From NCBI GenBank assembly GCA_900618425.1, contig UZAN01039763.1:25681-89680 (forward strand): a stretch of DNA of 64,000 bases, in the 5' to 3' direction. Source of the DNA: Echinostoma caproni (Eukaryota; Platyhelminthes; Trematoda; Plagiorchiida; Echinostomatidae). This document shows positions 27,338 to 39,900 of the stretch, piece after piece (the first letter of the stretch is position 1; every line of letters starts with the position of its first letter). Under the pieces are notes generated by a model, which saw only the letters and a list, made by a program, of their open reading frames with translations, did not search any database and was not told the DNA's origin. A program made the position numbers and the translations under genes.

Positions 27338-30049
27338 TGCATATTACAAGACTTAAACAGGACAGATTTTGTCGTTGTGATCTTGATTAATTTTTGTTTT
27401 TATTGATTGCGAAAATGAAATAGACCTCGTCCAATGCAATTACAAGAGCTGTGTTCAAAATTGCGAACAGTGCCCAATATCAGAAAACGTGTCTGGGTAC
27501 AGTTTGAACGGTATCAATTACAAAAAATGTGTTTGGGACTGGTTTCTATCTACCTTGGTCGAAATAAGCACATCAATTTCGTAAACTCAACAGTCACGTG
27601 GGCTACGTAAATTGTATTTTGGTCACATTGAACTGGGAATGTGATCAACTGGGCGAAATTCTTGCTTCCTATATTTTGCTCCTGACTTAACAGTACTAAT
27701 AGTCAATAATTTAGAAACATATTTACTGACGTAATCGGGAACGACTTATGAATCACATATGTATACTTTATCACTGGCAATGGATATTTACCAGTTTGAA
27801 GGAAAACGGTAAACGCAACATCTCAACAAATTCCCTCCCCTTTCGGTATATCAGGCTGATTTTAAATCCCCAACTCACTATTCAAACGATTCACTGACGA
27901 TCAATAGCTACTTGATCACTTTCATCAGTGACAATGTTTTCTTTTCCTAAAACCCCCATCAACTACTTGACTTGATTTACTCAGTATGAACGAACGCACC
28001 GACTGCGTGCGTACGTGTGTGCGTGGGTATTCACCAGTATAACAGTTATTCACTTTTCTACTCACCATTAACAAGGTTGTGTTTTGCTTCCTGTCCGCCT
28101 TCGCTCACAACTACTTCAGCCAGACAATCACCAAACGGTAGTACACGAATGGCACCAATCATGACGTAATCGGTCGCGGATGCGTAGAAATAGGTTCCCG
28201 GTACCATAAACGTTCTCTGGAAACGACCTGAAACGAAACCGAATGAGGTGAGCCATAACACGTGTCCATTTCCGTTTCCACTAGGACAATAGGAGCAAAT
28301 ACTTAGTGATTATGAGAACGGGGTTGTTTTGATTACCAACTTGAGTAAAAAAGATGTGATCAGATTTGTCGAATTCACAAAAACAAAAACAAATCAATAT
28401 TGACACATTGAACTGTATTCAATAACGTTCCCCGTTCCCAATGGTAATTGATGCAGTATCAAGTCGGAACCACGTTCAGAACGTGTTGGTTATTTATCGT
28501 CTTCATACTATCGGCGTTCTGGAATGACCTGTTCTACAATGCCAGGGTTCAGCCTAACTGACAGAGAGAGCGAGAGAGCGTAAACGGGATGTCAGTGACC
28601 AGTCATCACCGGATTCACAAAGGTCGACACAAGGGTCCTCGGTTATGCCGCAACATCACCATCGATATCCCTGATGGATGTGAAAACAGCATTCATGAAC
28701 CTCCTTTAGCCAAACCTGTGTGCCAACAAAAACGCCTGAGAGTGGCTTCCAACCAGCCCACTTTTTGTGGGTTGCAAAAAACATGATTTTGTTTCAGCTC
28801 GTGCTTTTATAAACTATAATTTAAAATATAAATGAGAGAACAATGCATTTAATTGTGACTAAAACAGTTTCACTAATTCATCTTCACTAGGGAACGGCGC
28901 TTGCGAGGGGGGAAGGGGTTGCAGTAGGGTGCTAGAATTCACTTGGACACACCTTGATTTGAGGCGACTACTTGAAAACCATCCGGTATTGCAATCGGTT
29001 CTTGCAAGCTTTTAACTTGATAGACTGAAAATGGTTTGCTCTTTAACGGTGCAGTCCACTCCCATTCGACCGTATCACCTTGAATAATTGCCAGAGTGGC
29101 CGGATTCCATTGATAGTTTGGTCCGTAGCCTGAGAATGGGGTAAGGGGGAAGACGATTGTAGCCAGATTAAAGCGGGATGTCCCGGTTTGAAGATAATAA
29201 AAAGACAATTTGAATAGCATATCTAATCACCAATTCGCAATCTTTTTTTTACTGCAGTTTTGGACACATAGAATTTACTCACAAACAGATGCCAAAGTGT
29301 AAACACTAAACGCTAAGACGACGCTTCAATGTTGGTGAAAACCTTAAGATTGCTGAAATTTCCACGTATATCGCAGTACACTTGGCAGTAACATCACTGT
29401 GCGGAGCGTGCATGATTTACTAGAGGTTACATTGCCGCAGAAATCTGGGCAAAATGTTTACCAGTTACTGGAAATAAAGCGGTAACAACGCTTCAGGATA
29501 ACCAGTTTTGATATAAAATTATATCTCTCAATCAAGATGGGCCGTGCTTTTGAATCTGCACAACAAATAGCCTTGATCGTTCTTCCCACGAATTCTCACG
29601 CATTAGAGCAGGAATGGGAACGTGCTCAAAATAATAGCCCAATTGACGAGACAACTTTTTCCTTAAGGTGAAAAATTCCGGCTAGACAAAGAACAGTTTT
29701 CTGATGAAACAAGTTTTCCATGTCACAGAATTAAACCTTTTCAATTCACAAGTCACCTGAACTCGACCACTGCATAAATCCGATTCCTAGGGACCGTAAA
29801 CACCGATTAAACGAATCTGTCCTATCGCTTCTCATTCCGAAGAAATTTTCCGGAAACTATTCGTCTCTCAGCGTGTCCCCTATCCGGTGCATCGCGTCTA
29901 ACAATCTATAAACCGAGCATATTCCAGGGGCTCTGTTGTGGTCAATCCCCAGACCATATTGTGCTATTGACATACAAGTGGATGGCTTTGCCGGTTCCTT
30001 GTAGACTTGGGACCAACGCTTTATTAGAATCACCACAATAATTGTTCCA

Positions 30050-30080
<31 letters not shown>

Positions 30081-30850
30081 GAGTTACCATTCTGACCAAA
30101 CTCGTGCAACATTACTCTCATTTTGAAAATATATTTCAGTTTCCAATATCACACGTGCATATTAATGAATATGGGTGAAGTGTATTTATTTCGAACTTCA
30201 TCTTTCACTTCCATGTTCTTAGTTCTATTCTATCACCTTTTGAATTCACGTGACCTTGAGTGTCGCGAAAGTCAGAGTGTTACACGAGTTTGGTCAATAC
30301 CTGTATACACAAGAACAAAGTAGGAACGCAAAAAAATTTCTTTTCGACTTATCGCTTCAGGTATTTATACAGGTACTTTTGTGTCCTTGTCAGGAATCGA
30401 ATCGCGATTCTTCGGGCTGGGACTTCAAACCCATACGCTTGAGCCACACGGTCGACGGTTAACACTTTGTGCGAATGGCTCAATCAATTTAGACGGTGAA
30501 TGTTTGGATTAGCCCATTCTGTTTTTTATAGGCACCAGGCACTTTTGATGATGTTGGTGAAAACCGTTGACCGTGTAGTTCAGGAGTAAGGGTTTCAAGT
30601 CCCAACACGAATGTTCTCGGTTCCAATCATGACAGGGACACAAAATGTACGCACCGATGACGAGTCTCAAACAGGACGAAACAGCTGTCCAGTGCTCTGT
30701 TGGTTATCACAAACATTTCCATCGCATTTAAATGCTTACACACAGTGGGGAATTAACGATCTCCCAAGAAGTGAAACCCATAACCTGGTGCCTGTGAAAA
30801 ACCAAATGGGTTAATCCAAACATTCAGAATCTAAATTCACACAATGTTTT

Positions 30851-30948
<98 letters not shown>

Positions 30949-33900
30949 TGTCCAGTCAAACTATATATGTCAATGTTTGAAGCAATATTTCGAAAAGAAA
31001 TTCCTCACGTTTTCACTTTAGTAAAATATCTTATTCATGGTGCTGTTCTACGAAGATGTCACTCTGACTATTTGGTCAACACACGTCTGGTCGCATACCT
31101 CCATCAAGCAGCCGGTCTCGAAGTTTTTTTTATCAAATGCACACAATAATAACTACATACTTATCATCGCTCAAGCTCAGACTGTTTCCTCCCTGTGTAC
31201 GCATTAACCACATCGTTGTACTTCAGTATCACCCGAGTCCCCTTATTTACACTGAGGTAACATACAATCCAATATGGACACAATCTCATCTGGTTTTATC
31301 AATACCAAAAAAAGACAAACATCGGGAGATGTCAGCAGTTCTCGTAAAATTGCTGATGTAAAACAAACGGTCCGCTTTACAAATTTGAATTCTTAGCTGT
31401 TCTACTCAGATTCATTACCGCTCACGCGAACTGGTCTGGTAAAACGTTAAAATGGCTGTCTGGTGCCCTTTATACCAGTTCATCTGAAGTTACGATAACG
31501 TATACATAACCAAAACTAACCGTCAACTATCACAACGGACGACCGAACACATTCAAAAGTGGTTCACGAAATCCACGACTCAAACCGCTAGGCGAAGCTC
31601 CGGTGATTGTTATTACACAAAACCCGGGATCATCTGTTGCAAAATATCTCATGACAACAAGACACACACAGTTGATCTTAATTCGTCTTTCAAACCCCTA
31701 TTATTTGAGCGCAATGCTAAACTTTTGTTAATTAGTGAAACTGCACGTTTTCGATACAGGGTCGCACAAACGATTTTGCTAGCATCCATCAACCGACCGT
31801 GGAGTTAATCTTTCACTTCCATATTTTGTATTCGTTGTTTGCTGTTACACATTCGTATCAAATTATTGATCTGATCAATGTTGTATACATGTGCCTGTTT
31901 GTTTTATGCGGAGCGAGTGAGTAGAATACACAAAATATGAATACCTTCAATAAACTCATATCTCGTTTTGGTATTGGTGAAGTGAAAAAAGGGGACTCAA
32001 GGTTTCAAACATTCCGTTATTTTAAATTTAAAACAATGAGACAGTGAGTCTTCCCTTTCTAAAACAGTTAACCTTTGTGATGTTCAATGAACTTTTTATC
32101 CCCTGGTTGTGGAGTGGATTGGAGTTGGGATGGATCGAACTTACTGGGAGTTGAACCGTTGTTGACAATTTTATGCGCACGCGCCATCGGCTTCAGGCGA
32201 CATTCGATCTGTTGAGCCGATTGCCAAATAGGCTCACATTTCGCTGCACGTGGACCAATACACGTGTAATTCGGTTCTCTTGTGGCACGTAATAGTACTC
32301 TTGTGGATGGACTGAAACCGTCCCCGGAGATTCGCAATAATTTTCCGCCCATCCAGCTTCCCGATGTTTCTGACACATTGAACACGACGAATGCGTATGT
32401 GAGTTTCACCCTGTGGGTATGGAATGGGTATGGTATGGTTGTGATTGTCGATAAACGTGATCAGTGTCTGTCTGTGTGTGTGTGAAACAATTTACACGCC
32501 TACTTGGAATTTGATCGTCCCCCCGTGGGCAACCATATCCAGATTGGATAGTCCCCAGATTTGGATTGACCCGGAGCATGGAAAGTTACGAATGTTGGGC
32601 TGACCACTGTGAGGTTATTCACCGGTACCGCACCAATCGTAATATTTGAGCCTTCGGGAAAACTGGTCACATCCAAACTGATTTCAGGGCCACCTGGAAT
32701 GAACAAATGAAGCGGTTTACGCGCTCAAACAAATGTGTGACAGACGTTGAGAGAGAAAGAGGGAGAGATTATGGAGCACAGGAGGAACATGGCAAATAGA
32801 ATAAAAGTAATTAGAGGTGAATGGATCCGGGGCAATAATTCCGTTTTTCAGAAATAAAAATTTATGCCCAACTCGTTTTATGAATGATGTGCGAAAGTAG
32901 AGGAAGAATTATCAAATTATTACGGAGAACCATATGTGTGTGGAAGAGGGGGGGGGCGGAGAGCCCTGTAGGGTGTTCTGTGTACTTTTTAGTATACCCC
33001 ACTGACCAACTAACTGACAGTACGTCTTCCCAGTCAGCAAATGCGATGAACCGTGATAGTGATTCAGTCAACCCTCACCACCGTTCAAATTCCGGTCTCA
33101 GTTTTGTTCAAACCTTTCCCTCAATGGATTCAATCACTGATTATTTCAGCTGAAACATTCTGTCAACCTACAGTGATAGGAAAGGTGACTGCAGATCGAT
33201 TGGGGGTATCTTCCATTTAACTTGAGCATTCTGAGCTACAAATATTCAATATTATCTTGAAAAAGTAGTCCCGATGTTATTCACTACTTTTTTTATTATA
33301 ATCTGAATGTCTTTTTATGTTATTCTGAAACTTATGTGAAAAAAATTCTCCTGAATATGATTAACGGCAATTCGTTGTGGAAATCAACTCAAATTATTCA
33401 TTCTCGAAATTTCATGCAACTGTTCGTTTACCATTCTCCCGGGCTAGCGCATAAAATTGTGCTCAATAAAGTGTGTCAATGTTACACAGATCATAAGTCC
33501 CTGTAGGTCAAGTTACCTGCAACGGGAATGGTGGTATTTGGCTGGACAGAATTTATCACCGGGGTGTTTGCTTCGATATAGTTGAAATTCACCGAACCGG
33601 ATATAGTGATGCCTAACTGTTCCACGGTAACCGAAACTGATCCGCCAGATTCCTGTATACGGAGCGTAGGAGACGGGAGAGAGAAACGGGAGTACAATAG
33701 ACCCGTAACTGACTGGATATGATTCATTCACTCACAAAAATTTAGACACAGACTACTGGAAATTGGACAACTGGACTTAGTCCATTGTCAACCGTTTTCC
33801 CTTTGTTGGTCCTCGGTCTTGCTCTGTTCTCCCTTAAAGCCTTGCGTTAACTTACGTCCGAGTTGAGACACAACACTAGTTCAGAAAACAACATATCACG

Positions 33901-36900
33901 TGCTTCATCTATGGAGGTTACGTATTTCAATAAGTGTACGGCTGTATAGTCCCTGAGCTATCCTAATCAGCCAGATATTTTTCCATGTGTTGCGCTTTAT
34001 GAGTGACCCATATCGTCCAATTCGATTGTCTCCCAGCAAACAGCAAATAACCTTGCTTATAAAATATGGCCGGACCTCTACGCTTTGGTAAATTTTTGTC
34101 CATAATTTATCTTTATCTCACCAGTTTTACCCTTTAACCTGATCGAGATTATTGATGATTCATCTATTGCGCGAACGTCAAATTGGTTCGGTGGCCGCTT
34201 ATCTCACCAAATCAGAGCAATGCGGCACAGGTGGCGATTATCGACTATCTCTTGGCAATGTGATTTCCCGACCCCCCCCCCATCCAGAAGATCCGTCTGG
34301 AAAGAAAAATGATACACTCTACTCCTCATTAACAACCGAATACCACTATGGTAACAGAAAGGATCTATTGTTTTGTCCGTGATCAACCTATACCTATAGA
34401 TAAGTGCTGAAACTGGATCCGCGGTGCATCTACTAGGTCAAATATAATTGACTAAATGGTGAAACATGTTCACGTTCTCAGTTGATTACTTTGTGTTCGA
34501 TAAAATTTGACAGCTAGAACAACCCAATCCTGCAAAACGCATATCCAACATACCTAAACCAATAATCCATGGATCCAGGGCACTGTGCAAACTAACATGG
34601 ATATTCACCCAGAAGTACAAAATGTCTTTTGTACCATAGAACAGACAACTGTTCACCTTAGTGAATACCAACACCAAGCGAAGGAATGATAATCGATTCT
34701 AAAATCATGTTTACCATTAACTTGGGCAAAACTGTTGAGAGAATGAGCCCGATTAAAAAGGACTGAAAAAAGCACAGCTCCAACTGCACCGACACATATA
34801 CACACATATATATGTATGTTTAAATAATCCCACAGAGCACGTTTCAAACAAAACAACAGAGTGGCGAACAAGCTCGTTTTCAGAGATTCGTATTCATGTC
34901 AATACATCTCAATATATATCACTACTTGGGAATAAAATTGTCATGGGAAAATAAAATAAAATAGAAACATAGATTACTAAAACCGATTTTATCTTAGTAG
35001 TGATATATAGTAGCGATATATATTGAGATGTATTAGCATGAATACGGATCTCTGAAAACGAGCTTGTTCGCCACTCTGTTGTTTTGTTTGAAATATATGT
35101 ATGTATATGGGGAAGAGATAATAGCAAACTATTAAGTAGGCTCAACTTACTGCCTCGGGAATAATGCACTGTATTGCAGTGGCTGTGGCGGACAGTATTG
35201 AACAAACCCCTGTTCCAACACGCACAACCATCGCTGATGGATTGAACCGAGTACCGACAATTATCGCTGAAATATTTCCTATGAAATGTAATAATTGAGT
35301 GGAGGGAACAGTATTTAATGTCATATGCATACATCTATAGAACAGCGCTCAGAATAATCAACTGAAATCAGTCTTTAAATTTATATTCTTTGAATTTCCC
35401 TCCTCGGACAGAAACCTCGTTTTACGAGTGTCCTCGAAAAGAACAATGAAAGCCCAGTTTATTATTCGTGCTCTTTTGTTAGGAATTTGTTAGTTTCAGA
35501 CCGTTCAGGCAGTGTTTGGATGTCGAGTTGTCAGCCAAACGACCTGTCTATCTTTGAAATCCCCTTCACTATCAGCCCGGTCTTCGACTCATGCCAGCCT
35601 GAGCAGTCAGTGCAATCTGTCCGAGTCCGCAGTGCTGTTTCATTCCCCAAACATGTCATCGAACTTCTTCCACTGTTTTCACACTCCGTGCACACATCCA
35701 TGGTCCAACAGGCGGTGACATCTTTTGCTAGCGTTTGCTAACGAACAGCACACGTAACCCAAAATCAGAATAGCCATTTCAGTCAACTCCCGTTGGCCTT
35801 GTAAAACCTCAGTTCTATAGGTGTTGTATATCATTCTACAAATAAACGGAAACTGTCAAAGACAATATAATGCATACAGTTGAATCTTGGATAATTATTG
35901 AACAGTCAAAGACCACTCTAACGTTTCAGTTTTTCCAGTATTTTCCCCAAACCATTTACGTTTAGGTATTTTTATTATTTCCCGGTGAATAATGAAACCG
36001 ACAAATTGGAAATTCTGAATGGATGTCGATCTCCGCCTTCCGAGCAGTTCCGGTCCTGGCAGTAAGGTGTCAAATATACATCAGGCTTATTGGCCCTTTT
36101 ACAACCAAAATAACTATCAACCGAGCAGTGGTGATCCTGGTGGTAATACCCCTAAATTATCACCCCGGAGCATGTGAGTTCGAATCCCATCATCACCGCC
36201 TGACTACCTACTGTGTGTTGCATGATAGCCCTTTGGTTGGCCGCTACTCTCTTCCTGAAAATGGTATCATTTTTAAAGCATTCAATAAAAGAAAGTAAAA
36301 ATGAAAAATTAGACGGTAATGACTGAAACATATACGCGTGTCTCTTCACCGGCTTTTATTGCTGTGCTTACGACTTAGGCACCCCAGTTTGTTCGTTCGG
36401 GAACTTCTACTGTGTAGTAAAATCGAATGTATACAAAAAGGTAGGCGTATATTGAAGCAATAGTGAGTTCTGAACCGACGGAGGATTATGCATCACAATA
36501 CTGTTACTGAAACTGCCAGTAATCAGTAGATAACTTGTTTCAGCATTTGGCATTGTTCTGAAAGTACTGTTCTGTTGTTGTATGTGCGTACCGTGACGGA
36601 TAAAGAGGTTACAGAGACGAACCTCTCAATCACTTAGCCTTGTCACAGATCTGAGTCTATACCTTTTGCCTCAAGAAAGAATGAGGGACATCTTGGTTGC
36701 AGCTCAAGTAAGTAAGTAAGTAATTCAGTGGTCGGACAGAAGATCCGATTTGAGTAATATTTTGTGAAGGTGTTTAGAAATAGCTCCCGTTTTCAAAGCC
36801 ACTGATGGAAGCATTTGTATGAAAATAAAGAAGCTAGTGCTGAGATGAACGAGGTAAATTACCCGCAGCATGGGTTATGTTATTAGCATGCAAATTTCAA

Positions 36901-39900
36901 ACGAGAAACGTTATGATCGTTCGCTCGGTGGCCGGGTGGTTAGTACGCTTCTTCTCACCTGTTAGGTCCCGGGTTCGAGCCCTAGTTGAGTCCATGGATT
37001 CACATACTTCACGGATGAGACCCAACCAGGTCGAAACATATGTCCAATATTCCCGAGCTTTTAAGCTCAACTCTCCATTTTGCACGACCGATTCATCATA
37101 TGAAACGAGTTGCTTTTCCCTGGTCATCTAGGCAGCTAAAAAAATAACAGCGCTTGTACGAAGTTAAGTTTGGTTTTTTGGTATGAAAATCGGTGACAGT
37201 AGCTTAGCAGTTGTTCTGCTCAGTTTCATGTCTATTCTAGTGGGATCTTAGATGATCCATCATTCCAAACAACTCTCAGAGGTTAAATTGCCAATTATTG
37301 CGAGTAAAATGTAGAATTTGGGCTCTTCGAATGCGCAAAAAGACATGATTGAAACGTTTCATAGTTACAAGGGAAATCCGAAAGCATAGTCACTGAAACC
37401 CAGACATAACATTGACTATTACAACAACGTAGGCACATAACCATATTTGTTTTTGTGGACCCCAACAATACAGTGATGATTTTCCCAATTTTTGAAACAC
37501 GGTTAATAAAAAAAATTGCAACTAACGCATCGATATCTGCTACGGGAAAATGTTTCTAACGGAATCAATTCCAAACAATCGAGAACATGACATTGTGTAC
37601 CGAGCTAATAATTTAGACGTTCCGGTTGTTCAATTAACGTGTCCTCGGTTCATGAATACAATTACACTTGAACACTTGAACGGTTAAATGACCAATATCC
37701 CGGACGCTGATAGACGGATTGAGTAGACTTAAGGAGCCTTAGAAATGCCATTGGACATATCGAAATAGCTGTCTTTTTTCTGTACCAGTGCGATGGATAC
37801 AGAAGCTTAACGTTTCACTTTTTCCTTTAGCAACATAATGAATGATCCAGAACGGGGTTATCAGCTGGTTCTTCTTATTGGTCACGTGTGACTCGGATAG
37901 CAGTCATAAATTTGTCTCCAAATTTGCCTTCCAAACTGGCACGCATGAAATCTTACCGCCAAGAGGTCCACTATTGGGTGTTATCGAGGAGATTGTAGCA
38001 CCGGTACTGCCCAAATCAATACTGAACATATCTGAGAAACCGACCGGGTCGACCAACAATTGGGCCCTTTGTGTTCCGGCCGGGAACTGTGTTAAAGGTA
38101 GACGATAGAATTCCATCTGGCCGCTTGTGGCTGTCATAGGCGTTATTCTGTCCAATGTTCGATTGTCCGGTCCCAGCCAGATAAGTGAATTCAATTGGGG
38201 ATTAGTGTCGTTAAACCCGGCTCCCGTTATACGCAGTGTTTGATTGACTGCATCCAGGGCTGCAATCAGAAGACAAAATGTACGACATCATATCAGTAGT
38301 ATCGTTATTTAGGGAGAAAACTAATAAAGACCTTTTAGCAAGCGCTTGTCCGTGAAGTTCAACCAATAAGAGTACCTAAGGCATAGTAAACGGGATTCTA
38401 TTTCGCTCAAAGGAGATTGCAGCATTTCATGCCAGTGTGACAACAATATCCGGGGGAACAATGACCATCAAATAAATTCTTCAACGTCAATCATGAGCAT
38501 TTAGTCCTGACGACATAATTCATACGACATACTGAAGTTTTGTAGAAAGTCATTACAAGAAGGTTCATTGTTTAGGGCAATAGATTACTTCAAATAGCAC
38601 AAAGACAAATTGTTCGCAAACGACGAATCCTGAGGACTCACTGGCTGTCCGTGTGAGAACCCTTAGTACTGTTTACCAAACGGTCCGACTTAAATGACTT
38701 TGAATTGAATGCACCGAAATTTACGGTCGTATCGATTCTCGACAAAACCTGGTTTCTGTATTTCCTGGGATTTCAACAACCTCCCTATGCCTGCTTGAAT
38801 AACAAGGATCTGTGTGCTAGTGTTCAAAATGTAATAAGCTGTTCCGTAAACTGTTCCAGAGTGTTATTCGTCACTACAAAACATGGTTTGCCGAAAAGCG
38901 TATTTGTCAAATTTGATCCTATGCTATTATCACGTGTTTTATCAGACACATAGAGTATACATTTTACGCGTGGGATCCATGACTACAACATCATCTTAAG
39001 ATCCTGGAATTGTCCAAAAACAATGTCCACCAACATATTCAAGAGATTGCATTCCAAAACTTATGTGGAAAAACTGGAATTTTTCGCGGTCGTATTCCAC
39101 ACAGTCTCGTCGATTTCGAACGGACTTGATTTTGGTGTATCAAACAGAGCAGATCATCCAGTTCGTTCCCCCATTCGCCTTATCGTCCAACACTCATCTG
39201 ACGCGCTCTGAAAATGTCGACTGGAATATCGGTAGTAGTCATTTACCCTCATAGTGTACAATATTCAAACCGCTCTGCCGTTCTGTGCCCACAATTGAGT
39301 CTGTCAACCAGAAACTAGATGAAATAAGTTTTAAATGTCGACAAGAAAAGCAAGCGCTTGTAAGTATCTCGCATAATAAAACCTTAATGTTGGCATTTCG
39401 TGTTTTTGTGTTTGGAGGGAAGGAGAGACGGAAACTGTTGCACCATTGTTTTTCAATACAACATTGAACGCTTTACCAACATTTTTTTAAAATTTAGACA
39501 ATAACAATTATTCTGGATAAAGACATTGCCAACTTGGGAAACATCTCATGAGGAGAATTGAAATACTGTCAAAATTATATCTGTACGTTATTCTCCACCG
39601 AATTTATACGGACATGTACCGACCAGTAGAGCCACTCTTTCTTTCTGATGGAGTAATAGTTTTATCTTTTTCTTGCAGTAGTAGTAGTAGTAGAGAAGTC
39701 ATAAGCGAAAAGTTAATCTTCCTAAATTCTACCTGAAGAAATTTTCATTGAAGAACAACGACACTGGTCAGTCCGTTTTTGTTTCCTTTAATTTTGAGAG
39801 TTGAGGTTGGTCAGGGAGGAGCTTTTCAATGTCGATGTTGATGTAGAGAGTTACTGAGTGGGTCACGCTTCCGATTCATGGAAGGGAGAATATACTGGTA

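Larger units (their letters stand above)
25650..28065. other. Intron between exons 17 and 16
   Basis: No exon signal. It contains repeat R6 copy 1 and a long (TA)n tract. Confidence 0.6.
29130..32072. other. Intron between exons 15 and 14
   Basis: No exon. It holds a (CA)n run (30051-30074), the opposed R5 pair and an (ATCA)n(ATCT)n array. Confidence 0.6.
35279..37956. other. Intron between exons 11 and 10
   Basis: No exon. Two tRNA-derived elements are present (36130-36197 and 36920-37100), plus a short AGTA run near 36709. Confidence 0.6.

Noticed and set aside
30851..30949. Plus-strand frame with an NQSI-type repeat peptide
   Set aside because: It is simply the translation of the ATCA/ATCT microsatellite.
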